From Epiperipatus broadwayi (taxonomy: Eukaryota > Onychophora > Udeonychophora > Euonychophora > Peripatidae): a stretch of DNA of 64,000 nt. Where the stretch lies: assembly GCA_028023455.1 (NCBI GenBank), contig JAQFVV010006255.1, forward strand, positions 1,300,001-1,364,000. Direction: 5' to 3'. Position 1 is the stretch's first letter. Each line of letters begins with the position of its first letter. Below, piece by piece: positions 1 to 42,776 of the stretch. The position numbers and the translations under genes were made by a program. The notes under the pieces are model-generated. The model did no database searches. It worked only from the letters and a program-made list of their open reading frames with translations, and was not told where the DNA came from.

Positions 1-1942
1 TATGATGTTAATTTAAGTTATTGACTTGTTTTTCAATGTCTACGATTAAGGAGGGAAATATCTGAACAATTGTATTTATAAAAATTTTGCTATTATAAAA
101 ACTATCATGTTGGAGACAGATTGTGATTGGCTTGTAGGCAAGATTGTTCTAGAAAAAGAAAATAATAGGTGGTGAATAAATCAGAAGACCCAAGAGTTTG
201 GTAAGAAGAAATTATTCCTTATCTAATTGTTGAAGATAATATTCAAGTCTTAATCCAGCTGCTGAAAAAGACAGTAGGAGAAATTATTCCAAATTTAGCT
301 GTTGAAGAGAGAGAGAGCAGTTAAGTCTTAATCCAGCTGATAGAGAAGAAAGAAGCAGAAATCGTAACCAAAACTGTTGTATAGAATAGCAGAAATTTTA
401 ATCTAGCTTTTAGCATACTATGGGTTTAGTTAAAATGTTTTCCACAATGAAAACTATCTGCTAAATTCAACTAAAAACTAGACATCACATAACCTGTCTT
501 CACTGGAATAAAAATGTAAAGAAGTTATCCCTAAAGTAATCTGCAATCAATAACATGCGTCTATCTGTGTTAGTCTCACTTAGGAAATTTATTAAGAGAA
601 AATGGATCAAATTTTGCTATGGTTAACCTGGAAACTGCACACCAGAAAAAGGATAAATGAATCACGTTCATGAATAGAAGCCTTCAAGAAGAAAAAAACT
701 GGGAATTATAATTTGGAAAAAGGACTCCACAGAAAAAAATAAAATTATAGTTAAATGTACTTTTGTGTGTGTGCGCATACTGTATTTTTATTAATAATAG
801 AAAAAAAAAAATTTTATATAAAATATTTTTTTGTTGATGTAAGAATTGATAATTTTAAATAGTTTCATTAAGTTAACTATGTTTTAAAATTGTGAAGCAT
901 TTTTTTAAACTTAAAATTTTTTTGTGTGAAACATTATTTTTCTCTTCTAAAAACTTAACCAAAGATTAATTAAGTTAAAGATTTTTCCAACTTAGTTATT
1001 TTAAAGAAATAACTTAATTAGTTAAAAGTTAATTTAGGAATAGAAATTAACTGATTAATTATAATTTTTATGAAAATATATTTTTTGATAAAAGTCATTT
1101 TTTTTATTTATTGTTAATTAATTAGTTATTGAATAATTGTTTTACAGTATTTTTAATTTAATTTCTATATTCTATCCAACTCCTGTTTCATAAATTGCCA
1201 TGTGTGTGACTATTTCATAACAGCTTAATGTTCTAGGATTTTTTTAAATAATCTCAATAAAACTATTTATATATAATAGGGTAAACTGAGGAATTCTTTA
1301 CATGATTTATAATAAGCTGCTTTATTTATTTATCTCTTGTTCACCATAATTGTTTATAGAGTTTTTGCTTTCTGAGCTAGATTTATGCTTAACAGTTAGT
1401 TATATGGAGTAGGGATTTCTGTTTTGTGTTATGGACATCCAGTGGGTGATGATTTCATTACTTCTCTAATGCTGGATAGTGTAAAAGGATATTCTTTAAA
1501 ATCCGTGCACTACATTTCATTTATTATTAATTAGAAATTAAGTTCATAGTTGGCCAGAGCATTTATGAAGATCAGGATGATTTTAGTATCTCAACGTTAT
1601 TTGACTTATGTTTGTATTTTGATGGAGTAGTATCTAAGTATGTGCTTCCAGATAATTGTTTGTATTCCTGCTCTAGGTTTGGCAATGACTAAATAATTAG
1701 CCTTCCAATTACAGTCACAAGATTGACTGTTAAATTATTTTTATTGTTGAATATTCATGATAATGAATGATTATTACTTTTGTGTAATACTGGGAACTTA
1801 TAGTTAGTTTTGCTGATCTCACAGGTTCATTTCATCCCTTGTTATATTCATTTTTATATTTAATCTTTAAATTTTGTAGTAACTGGGATTGATGATGATG
1901 AATGCCATTATCCCAGATTTACCCTAGTTCCATGCCATTACA
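1..1942 (+). repeat. 5' long direct repeat (putative 5' LTR, truncated by window start)
   Basis: This block is repeated in direct orientation at 5056-7074. Long stretches match with scattered substitutions and small indels, for example the part around 30-55 against 5085-5110 and the part around 1165-1210 against 6240-6285. The repeat ends near 1942 with CA and is followed two bases later by a primer-binding-site-like sequence, which favours an LTR over a simple duplication. Its true start lies before the window. AATAAA-type signals occur around 1256. The copies look substantially diverged by eye, so the element is old. A plain segmental duplication remains possible. Confidence 0.6.
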
Positions 1943-1944
1943 AA

Positions 1945-1962
1945 TGGTACCAATGTGGGGCC
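1945..1962 (+). other. putative primer binding site
   Basis: The sequence tggtaccaatgtggggcc begins with TGG, the complement of a tRNA CCA end. It lies just inside the end of the first long repeat, the position expected of a retrotransposon primer binding site. It resembles the TGGT.CCA.ATGTGGGG class used by many arthropod LTR elements. The primer tRNA cannot be assigned with certainty from sequence alone. Confidence 0.45.
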
Positions 1963-2922
1963 TGATGATGATCAGATTCTGGTAGTCAGTGCTCACAAAA
2001 CTTGAATCTCACAAATACACCTGAAAAACAGAATTTATTTTGATGCAGAATTAGTGAAATTTGACAAGAGTGTAGAGGATGATAGTTATAATTTGATTAT
2101 AAATTATAAAATAGAAGTCATATTTATTTAAGGAGTTCACATTTAAAATTGAACAGAAAATTAAAGCATGATTTTGGAGATTTATTTAGGTGTATTTTCA
2201 ATTTTGATGATGGATGGAGAATTTTGTTGTTGGCTTGAGAATATAAGGTTTTTATGCAACTTCTTGGCGTGTTCTTTCTCAGGCATCATGGTCCAGTTAA
2301 CATAGTCCTGCTATGATCCTAAGCCTCCAAGAAAGAGAGCAAGGCATAGTTCTGTATTTTCCATCCTCTAAGATTCAAAGGTGCAGGGCTTGGCAAAGAT
2401 TCTTGCATTATTTTGAATTGTATTAGCTTATAGTGTTTAAATTGAGATAGTTCTTTGGGTGTTAATATTGCATTGCATACTTATAGTCCAGTGAATGGAT
2501 TCTATATGCCAGGATTGCAGGTCACTGCATTCTTTTGCTGTCAGATTCTCATTAAATCTTTAAGAAAGATTTTGATAAATTGCTCTTGACATGGACTTGT
2601 TTTTGTACACGCATATGCACTTAAAATAAAAAATATAAAGGAAATAGAAATCAGTCACTCACATATGAACAGGATAGAATTGGAGAATAAAGCAGGGGAA
2701 ATAAATTAATAAAATAAAGCCAGGTATTGATACTATAAGTTTTGAAAGATAGCCAGAATAAGGGTAATACTAATATAGTAGTAGTATTAGATAAGGTGAA
2801 ATAGGTCACGTGGAAGAGAAAGTATATGTTAAGCTTATTTTATGAGATATCTTTAAAAGTTCATATTTGTATTTCCTGTGTTCTTCAAGAGTAAAAGTTT
2901 ATAATAGGATCGTCTATGCTGA

Positions 2923-3371
2923 TGATTAGAGGGAAAATGAAAGAGATGGAAGAATGTGATCCAAAAGAAAATGATCAGCAACCAATGGAAGAAACCCAGA
3001 GAATAGAGGATCCTTCCATGTTATCCTAATTATTGGAAATATTTAAAGAATATAATAAAAAGAGAGACAAACAAAGAGAAGATAATAAAGAAAGACAAGA
3101 TAAGTAGAGAGACCAACAAAGAGAAGATAAATATAATAAACAAAGAGAAGAGAATAAATTGAGAGCATTCACAGCAGTTCCTCTCAGAATCAAAAATAGT
3201 CAGCAGTTCCTCTCAGAATCAAAAATAGTAATATTAAGACACAGCTTCCCAAGCCATATTGAAAGGATGTTAGCATATGCTGAAAAAGAAGGGGGAGTTA
3301 AACCTCTAATTAAATCAGCATACAGAGGAGACAATAATCCATATATGAATGAAATCCAATATGGCAAGTGA
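2923..3371 (+). pseudogene. gag-like coiled-coil remnant inside the LTR element
   Basis: Reading + from about 2923 gives a hydrophilic segment rich in E, K, R, D and Q (for example QREDNKERQDK), broken by stop codons near 3030 and 3105. It then runs into an open stretch at 3159-3371 containing HSFPSHIERMLAYAEKEGG. Charged K/E/R repeats of this kind are typical of gag proteins of arthropod Gypsy-type elements. A short direct repeat (cagcagttcctctcagaatc at about 3171 and 3201) interrupts it. No zinc knuckle is visible. It lies between the two long direct repeats. The family assignment is an inference, and the gene is clearly dead. Confidence 0.4.
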
Positions 3372-5055
3372 AAAATCAAGCCACCATGACAGAAACAATG
3401 AAGTGCCGTCATGGAAGAGCAAGTGGAGATCAAGTGGTAGCTTTAATAGTCATACCAAAAACAGAATAATTAGAAGATCCTGAAATGTATCAAATTTGCA
3501 CCAAGGAAATACTCATTCATAAAATGGTCCATTTCTTTCCAGAACACAAATTATTAGTCAAACCAGATGTAGATCACTTCTCAACACAGAGAGTTATTAT
3601 GAAATCTGATCACAATCCTCAGTTTTCCAAAGCAGGATGCAGTTAGGCTTCTGACTAAGGAAACAAGAAAAAGCAAAATGATGAAACAAACTAAGGAGAG
3701 AAGATACTTTGTAAAGATTGGAGGTAAAATATTATGAAGTGTGATAGCTTTGCTTTCAGTGCTGATGATGGACAGGTTCTTATAAATGTAGGGATATGGT
3801 GTGTTCATGATGTCTCCAAAGATTTATCTCAGCACTGTACCTACTTAAGGTTTAAACTTTTTCCAAATAAGCTCCTCAGAGGAGTAGAACTTTCTATCAG
3901 TAAAATACTGTGTTGTCTATCAGGCACAGAACTGTGTCATGAGTATGAAGCCTGTAAGACTCATAAAGTAAATGAGAAAGGTATTCCACTTGGCCAAACA
4001 TTCCTTTGGTCATTTTTTTTTCAATGTGGCCCTCTGGGTAGTAAGTTGCATTGTGATTAAACAGATAGCTTTTGAGATGATCATGCTGCATTGCAAACTT
4101 GTGATATGTGATGAGATTTTCTGTCCATCATGGTGCTGGAAACATGCATGCACATATTATGATAATAGTCACCCAACTCCAGAAATAAAAAATATATCAA
4201 AAAAATGAGACAAGTTACTATTGACCAAATAGCCCAACATGATTTAATAAATTGTATCCCAACTTGTCTGTGGAAATTTTGATGCACAACTAAGCATGAT
4301 TAACATAAATTTTTATTGTAGTGAAATGAAATTGGCTGAATCAAACTGAAATATCAAGAAAGGGATTCAACTCAATTTCATTTCCCATATAAGACTGGAG
4401 TAATGTAACCAATTGACTATATATATGCATTAAAAATAATTAGATAAGTTGGCAGCATGTTTCTCAGTTTAGTTTAGGATTATTTAATTAATGGGGGAAA
4501 TATTTAATTTTTCCATGCATATTTTTTATATAATAATAATGTGTTTCATTTAATTGTTTTATTCTCATTCTCACATGATAATAGGAACATTTTAGACAAT
4601 TTTCTTTAAATAATTGTCAAACTTGTTTTTAATCATAATATGCATATCTCAGTGTGTATTATTAATTGTAAATATTGGTAGAAGAGAGAGAAAATTATAA
4701 AATGAGATAAATAATGTTTTTCGGTCTCTCCCATCAATAATTTTATTTAATTACCAGTTGCTTTTAATTTTCGTCTTTTAAAAAAAATGTATCAAGAGAG
4801 AAAAAAGCTTTTTCTTTTTAGTAAATTGTTTAATAATATTTAATTGTAATTTTTTAAGAGAGGTAAAGTTTTAAGTTTAATATTTTTAAAAAGAAAATAA
4901 AAATAAGACTAGAATACTTTTGGTAAATTTTATTTTTAATTAGAGTTTTTTTTTATCTTTCTTCATTACAAAAAATCTAATCAGTGCAATTAATTGATTA
5001 TCTTTTTTTCTTTTTCAAGAAAATTTTTTTAATTAGAAGGTAATGCCAAGAATTT
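3372..5055 (+). mobile_element. decayed interior of the LTR-type element
   Basis: This joins the gag-like remnant to the second long repeat. It has short open stretches on both strands (3734-4060 +, 3897-4091 -), but none has an intact protease, reverse transcriptase or integrase motif. A G-rich purine run (gggggaaat near 4491) could be an old polypurine tract. The start of the 3' repeat cannot be fixed, because the matching part of the 5' copy lies outside the window; part of 4300-5055 may therefore belong to the 3' LTR. Confidence 0.4.
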
Positions 5056-7074
5056 TATGATGTTAATTTAATTTCTTGACTTGTTTTTCAATGTCTATGA
5101 TTAAGGAGAGAAATGGCTGAACAATTTTATTTATAAAAATTATCTAATTGGCTATTGTAAAAACTATTATGTTGGAGATAGATTGTAATTGGCTTGTAGT
5201 CAAGATTGTTCTGGAAAAAGAAAATAATAGGTTTGTATAAGTCAGAAGACTGAAGAATCTGGTAAGAAGAAATTATTCCTTATCTAGGTGTTGAAGAGAA
5301 TATTCAAGTCTTAATCCAGCTGCTGAAAAAGACAGGCAAAATTATTTCTTAGTTGTTGAAGAGAGAGTAGTCAAGTCTTAATCCAGATGATAAAGAAGAA
5401 AGTTCTTAACCAAGCTATTGCATAGAATAGCAGAAGTTTTAATCAAGCTTTTAGCATACTAGGAGTTTAGTCATAAAAATAGTTTCTACAATGAAAACCA
5501 TATGCTAAATTCAACTAAAAGCTACACATCATCTTCCATGTAGCATGCCTTCACTGGAATAAAAATATAGAGAAGTTAATTTGCAATTTTGTCAGCAAAC
5601 AAGAACATGTGACTCTGTGTTAATCTCATCTGGGAAATTAATTAAGAGAAAATGGATAAAATTTTGCTGTTAACCTGGAAATGAAATATTGAACACCAGA
5701 AAAAAGACAAATGAATCATGTTCATGTGTAGAAGCCTTCAAGAAAAAATTCAATTGGAAAAAGTTGAAATTATAATTGGGAAGAATGACTCGACAGAAGA
5801 AAAAAAATCATAGTTAAAGGTATTTTTTTGTATGTTGCACACTGCTTTTATTAATAGTAAAAAAAAATTATATATAAAAATATATTTTTTTTTGTAAGAA
5901 TTAATAATTTTAAATAGTTTCATTAAGTTAATATTTTCAAATTGTGATACATAATAAAAAATAAAATATTTTTGTTTGAAAGATTAACAAAAAGTTAATT
6001 AAGTCAATCAAAGATGGTTATCTTTGATTTTGAAAATGATGTTTTTCCAATTCTTAGTTATTTTAAAGAAATAATTAATTAAAAGTTAATTTATGAATAG
6101 AAATCGATTGATTATAATTTTTATAAAAATATTTTTTTTGATAAAATGAATGTTTAAAATTTCATGCTATCATATCATTTTTTTGTTCATTGTTAATCAG
6201 TTAGTTATTACATGTTTTAAAATATTTTTTAGTCGTAATTTCTATATTCTATCCAATTCCTGTTTCATAAATTGCAGTGTGTGTGACTTTATTTCATGAC
6301 AACTTAATGTTCTAGAATTTTTTTAAATGATTCCAATAAAACTATTTACTTATAATAGGATAAATCTAGGAATTATTTGAAGTGATTTCTAATAAGCTGC
6401 TTTATTTGTTTATTTAGTTCTTGCTCACAGTAATAGTTTATAAAGTTCTTGCTTTCTGAGCTAGATTTGTGCATAACAGTTAGTTATATAGAGTAAGGGT
6501 TTATGTTTAATGTTACGGACATTCAGTGAATGATGATTTCATTACTTCTCTAATGCTGAATGGTGCAAAAGGTTATCCTTTAAAGTCCTTGGACTGCATT
6601 TCATTTATTATTAATTAGAAATCAAATTCATAGTTGTCCAGTACATTAATGACAGTAAGTGGCCAGAGCATTGATAAAGATCAGAATGTTTTTAGTATCT
6701 CAACATTATTTGATTTGTGGTTATATTTTGATGGAGTAGCATCTAAGTATATGTATCCAGATAATTATTGTTTGTATTCCTGCCCTACATTTGGCAGTGG
6801 TTTAAATAATTAGCCTGGTCTATAGTGGACCACTTTCAATTACAATCATAAGATTGATTGTTGAATTATTTTTATTGTTGATCATTCATTATGATGAATG
6901 ATTATTACTTTTATGTAATGCTGGTGAACTTATAATTAGTTTTGCTGCTCTCACTGGCTTATTTAATCCTTCATTATATTCATTTTTCATATTTAATCTT
7001 TAAATTTTGTAGTAACTGGCAATGATGATGATGAGTGCAATCACCCAGGTTCACTCTATATTTATACCATTATA
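5056..7074 (+). repeat. 3' long direct repeat (putative 3' LTR)
   Basis: This is the direct repeat of 1-1942. Base 5056 corresponds to base 1, and the end ccattata (7067-7074) corresponds to ccattaca (1935-1942). There are small insertions and deletions, such as extra bases near 6640-6660. The copy ends about 140 bp before the first PDCD6 exon in the window, so the element sits in the intron upstream of that exon. Confidence 0.6.
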
Positions 7075-7217
7075 TGTTTTCTAAAGAATGTTAAATCTGC
7101 AATTACAAATGAATGTTTTCTCGCTCACATAGAATAAATTAATTTTTTAATAGTGATTTAATAAAAAATATTTTTTTATTGTTTAAATAAGTATTTTACT
7201 ATTTATTTTTGCTTTAG

Positions 7218-38363
<31,146 letters not shown>

Positions 38364-38418
38364 TATTAATTCTATGAATTTCTTTTAAATGATTTATAAT
38401 TGTAATTTTTATTATATT

Positions 38419-38464
38419 AATAAATTTGGTATATTTATAAATAAATTTTTTATTAAAAAATAAA
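38419..38464 (+). promoter_or_regulatory. PDCD6: PDCD6 polyadenylation signals
   Basis: Three AATAAA hexamers lie at 38419-38424, 38440-38445 and 38459-38464, 56 to 96 bases after the stop codon. This suggests a very short 3' UTR. Which one is used cannot be told from sequence. Confidence 0.6.
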
Positions 38465-38649
38465 ATGAAAAGTTTGTGTATTTTTATATTTTTTATAATT
38501 AAGAATTATTTATATAAGAAAAATGATATCTAAAGTTATTAAGAAATTATAAGGAAAGCTAGGAAGATTAAAGAAAAATCAATCGTTTTAGTTTTTTGAT
38601 AAAAAATTTAATACAAATTACACAGTGCTGTGTAATTTATTTTCATTAT

Positions 38650-38818
38650 AACAATATCAAACTCTCCGTGCAGTAGTGCCACCCAGTGCAAGCCTTAGTA
38701 ATCAATGAATGTGAGAAGATTACTAAGGCTTGCACTGAATGGCATTACAATATGGAGAGTTTGATACTGTTTTAACAGCTTATATAAGCATAGGAAATGA
38801 TCATGTAATGGTTTAGTA
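38650..38818 (+). mobile_element. foldback retrozyme-like element, short copy
   Basis: The left arm tcaaactctccgtgcagt and onwards to ccttagtaatc is matched by an inverted right arm ending tatggagagtttga (38764). A single-sided tail follows (taacagcttatataagca ... aatggtttagta), as in the copy at 36532. Possible eroded target duplications are attttcattataa on the left and gttattataa on the right. It lies about 290 bp beyond the PDCD6 stop codon, downstream of the polyadenylation signals. Confidence 0.75.
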
Positions 38819-39432
38819 TTTTTTGTTATTATAATTAATCTTACAATTGTTTTTTTTTTAAATGTATTGATAATAATCATTAATGATCTTCATAAATCTT
38901 TTAATAAGCAAAAAAGAATATATTTGTTTACTAAGATGTATAATAATCACAAAGGAAAAAATGATTATTAAATAAATAAATGATTAAAATTATAGTACTT
39001 TTTATTTTGCAATTTATGTAATTAAACTCAGAATCAACCAAATTTATTTAAGCTGAGATCTATGGTAAAAATAGTATGCAATACTGTATATGGAAAATCA
39101 TACTGTATTTGTCATTTACTATACATCTTTAGCTGTTCCAGTTGCTATTTAATGATTCAATGTATAATTACATCTGCAAAGAACAATGTTACTTATTTCA
39201 GTGTAGGTTCCTTTTTAACAAATAGACATATATCTACCTAACTCATATGAATCCAATTCAATAATTAACATTTTATGCATGACATTTTTAAAAAAAAATC
39301 TTTATGAATATAACAGGCTTGTTTATCATTTTATTACATAAATATGATAATTTTAAAATATAAGAAAATGATTATCCAAGATTTTGATATGCCAATATTT
39401 TTAATATGAAATGAAAGAAATGTTCTGTATTA
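38819..39432. other. AT-rich spacer
   Basis: No coding, repeat or RNA feature is supported between the two foldback elements. Confidence 0.6.
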
Positions 39433-39446
39433 TCATATTTACTTTA

Positions 39447-40210
39447 ATAAGAGTACCAAACTCTTCATATAATAGTGCCACCAAATGCAAGCCTTCCTAA
39501 TCAATGGATGCAGGTAAATTTGTGCATAAAATCCCTATCTAGTACCTACTCATCCAACATCTCCAGATTAGTTGCTAGCTTGTGATTTTCTTCAGTGAGG
39601 AACCTTGGATTTGAGAGCATTACATCTACATCTTAGGATCTTACCTATTTGATTAACGATAAAGCTAGGAGGAGCCCAAGATGAAAACAATCTAATGTTT
39701 CCACCTCAAGCTCATTCACTTGTATAGTCATAGATATCTGAGCTTAGTTCAGCATCTATATATTTTGGTGTCTTTGGTTTTTCAAAAACCACAATCACTA
39801 TTGTCCTATGGGCAGGATAGGTATAAATTCATAGAATAATCATGATTGTGATTTTTGAAAAACCAGACACCAAAATGTATATGTGCTAAACTGAGTTCAG
39901 AGCTATATGACTATACAAGTAAATGAGCTTAGATTGGAAATATTATAGTATTTTCAGCTTGGATGCCTAGATGTATAGTTAACCAAATAGGTAAAAGGTG
40001 GCTGCTGGGGGGTTGCATTGGATCCTAAGATCTAGGTGCAGTGCTTTCAAATCCAAGGCTGCTCATCAATGAGTAGGTGCTAGATAGGGATTTTATGCAT
40101 AAACCTTCCTGCATCCATTGATTATGAAGGCTTGCACTTGATGGCATTACTGTATGAAGAGCTTTTATTCCTATTAACAGCATGTGTAAGCATATGAAAT
40201 GGTGATCATG
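39447..40210 (+). mobile_element. foldback retrozyme-like element, long copy with 14-bp TSD
   Basis: The direct repeats tcatatttacttta (39433-39446) and tcatatttactcta (40211-40224) match at 13 of 14 positions. The left arm starts ataagagtaccaaactct and runs to about 39800. The right arm is its inverse and ends near 40155 (actgtatgaagagctttta). A tail ends at atggtgatcatg, about 17 bases shorter than the tail of the 36532 copy. The arms share gacaccaaaatgtat.tgc, ggatcctaagatctaggtgc and ttttatgcataaa motifs. A degraded hammerhead motif lies in the left arm; the right arm has lost it. The element abuts the 5' end of a truncated LINE. Confidence 0.85.
39561..39602 (-). ncRNA. degraded hammerhead-like motif
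   Basis: The minus strand reads CTGAAGA (allowed by the CUGANGA core), then aaatcacaagcta, then GCAA where GAAA is required, then the ctaatctggag side of stems III and I. The altered GAAA should make it inactive. It aligns base by base with the intact version at 53383-53424. Confidence 0.6.
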
Positions 40211-40230
40211 TCATATTTACTCTACTTGTT

Positions 40231-41824
40231 GATAGTTCATGGCCACTGGAGATAGTCAAACTATAATGATGTGGAACAGTAGCATATATGAATACCTAGT
40301 TAAGGATATACAGAGTTTCAAAAAAAGGGGGAAGAAAATAATGGTTATAGGGAATATGAATGGACATATTGAAGAAATTGATGACATGGATAACAAGAAT
40401 GGACAGCTTTTGAAAAAAATTTGTCAGAGAGTGAATTTGAGCATTGGAAATTTATCAAATATTTATGAGGCACAATAAACATGATCTAGAAATAATATAT
40501 TTCATACAATAGATTGTGTATTAGTAGAGAAAGAGGGAATGACTAAAGTATGGAAAATTAAAGTGTGATAATGAAGAGAGAATGGTTAGTAATGTGATGG
40601 AAAGGATAGTGAAAGATGTGGTGGAGAATAAATGATAAGAATAAGTTAGAAGAATATAAAATAAAAGTAGAAGAAATCATGGAAGAGTTTGTTGGGAATG
40701 AATATAAGGACTGGGGTGATAAAGTAGAAAAAGTGGTAAATAGGGTTTTAGGTGAGAATATTCAGAAGAATGAAATTAACAGAACAATGAGTATTAGTAA
40801 AAGTGTAAAAGGGAAGGAAAAAGCATTTAGAGAATATAAATGTGCTATTAAAAATAAAGAGAATGAAAAAGATCATATTAAATGGGAAAACTGTTTATTA
40901 AAAAAAAGTTGGCTAAAATAAATAATTATAGACAGAGAATGAAATTAAATGGTAAATTGTTGGAGAATAGTGGAAGAGATGGGAGTATAAAATATTGGAA
41001 ATGTATTAAAAGGAATCTAGGGGAGAAATAGTATTACTAAATGATGAGGAAAAAGTAGCTCTAGAGAATAATTAGAGACAATCTTAAATAAGTATGTAAT
41101 GGATATAAAAAAGATGTTAGATGGTAAGGACAGAGTGATAACAAATATAAAAGCACATAATAATGGAAACATTAGTTTTACAGAAAATGAATTGAATGAT
41201 GCAGGAAAGAAATTGAAAAGTGGAAAGGCAAGAGGTTTAAATGGACAGGCAGCAGAGATAGTGATGAATTTGGGAAATAGGGGAAAATTAAATCTACTAT
41301 GTTTTAATAAAATGATACAGAAGAGAGAATTTCTAGATAGCTGAGATAATACAAGAGTAAGTCTATTATTTAAAGGAAAGGGTAGGGATCATGGAAAGTT
41401 AAACAATTATAGACCAATAGCGGTAACATTAGTGTTATATAAAGTTTTTGCATATATAGTGGTTGGAAGGGTGGAAAAATGGATGAAAGAAAATAATATA
41501 GTGGGAGAAATACATAGAGGTTTTAGATTAAATAGGTGCATAAGAAATAGTTTGTTTATAGTCACACAACTTATTGATATGAGTGGGAATACAGGTAGCC
41601 CAATATATATGGTCTTTATAGAGAAGGCATATGATAAAGTAAATAGAAATAGATTATGGGTAAATTTAGGTGCATAAGGAATAGTGGAGCTTTAGTGGTA
41701 AGTTTAGTAAATTTGGGAATGAGTGGAGCTTTAGTGGATCTTATTAAAAGATTGCATGAAAATATTACTATACATATTGAACCGGGTGGGGTGTTTTAGT
41801 AGATCACTAGGGGAAGAAAACAAA
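40231..41824 (+). pseudogene. 5'-truncated LINE: endonuclease end, linker and start of reverse transcriptase
   Basis: The + strand encodes an apurinic endonuclease-like end (ATGDSQTIMMWNS, then KKIMVIGNMNGHI, with Asn where GDMN is usual). A lysine/glutamate-rich linker follows (40616-40921), then RT block 1 KLKSGKARGLNGQAAEI (about 41210-41260), NNYRPIAVTLVLYKVFA, then GEIHRGFRLNRCIRNSLF and MVFIEKAYDKVNRNRLW (41432-41677). The pieces are split by stops and frameshifts. The polymerase YADD block is absent here because the sequence is interrupted at 41824 by a MITE. In style it resembles LINEs of ticks and other arthropods. It begins directly after the target duplication of the foldback element. 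Confidence 0.82.
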
Positions 41825-41833
41825 ATCTATATA

Positions 41834-42776
41834 CACCTGGGTCTCATTTTACGCGATAGATAGGTTCCTCAGAAAACGCGCAAACGAAATCGCGCAAAAG
41901 TAGACGTAACTTACCTTGAAAAAGGGGGGATACGGACTGAGATTTTTCAAAAATCGCGTAAAAGCAAAGCACCAACGTAAAATTACTTTAAAATTCGTGC
42001 AAAAAAAAAAAAAAGGAAATAAAATATGACTAATAAAAAATTTCAAATTTGAAAAAAATTGATACAAGACAAACTTTTTTTAACTACAATACTTAATTTT
42101 ATTCAAAATAATATATTTTTATGCATAATTTACAGTAATTTACATTTTTTTATACATGTTTTAATTATTATCGCGATTTGCCGATAAACAGGTTCGTTTG
42201 CAAACTCATAAAAAAATCAGATTCTTCACATGAGAAAATACAACTAGCACCAACGTCACTCTCATGTTGTTAATGGTTTTCTGGTGACAATGTAATTAGT
42301 AATTAATCTAACAACTAAAAATTAAATTCTTATTTTGTCTTTAATTTTCAATTTTAATTGTGCTCACTGCTATTACTGCTTAAAAATAAACTTGCGGACA
42401 CTAAATGATTAATAATTGATTGCGTTCTTTTTTAAAAAGTAAATCAGAATGTGATTTAAAATGCAAAATTAACTCGCACAATGTTTGAACAAATTTACAT
42501 TATAATCTTGTAAAATTTAATGTGTGTATACATAAAATGTGGAAATCATGATTTTAATTTCATTATTGCATAAAATCTTACTATTATAAAGTACTGAAAA
42601 TATTGAAATTACTAAGATGAAAGTCGAATTCCAATAATGTGCTATTACTTTCAATATACGCGAAATTTATTATTTAAAGTAATAGCGCATTATCGGAGTT
42701 CGACTTCCAGTGAAACATGGAATCGCATAACTTCAAAATCATGTTAAATAAGACCGCATAAAAAGAGACCCAGGTG
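41834..42776. mobile_element. TA-flanked TIR element (mariner-like MITE) inserted in LINE
   Basis: The ends are cacctgggtctcattttacgcg on the left and, inverted, cacctgggtctctttttatgcgg on the right. The first 12 bases match exactly. TATA flanks both sides (41830-41833 and 42777-42780), consistent with a TA target. The interior has CG-containing repeats (acgcgataga, aaatcgcgc) and an internal inverted pair (gtcgaattccaataatg near 42620, and its inverse near 42705). There is no transposase, so it is non-autonomous. Confidence 0.78.

Noticed and set aside
3897-4091. Minus-strand stretch with HDHLKS and KGMFGQVEYLSHLL, faintly like the Gypsy polymerase thumb (KC.FG..EYLGH)
   Set aside because: It lies antisense to the gag-like relic and LTR orientation, and no catalytic box is seen. 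The likeness is too short to call.
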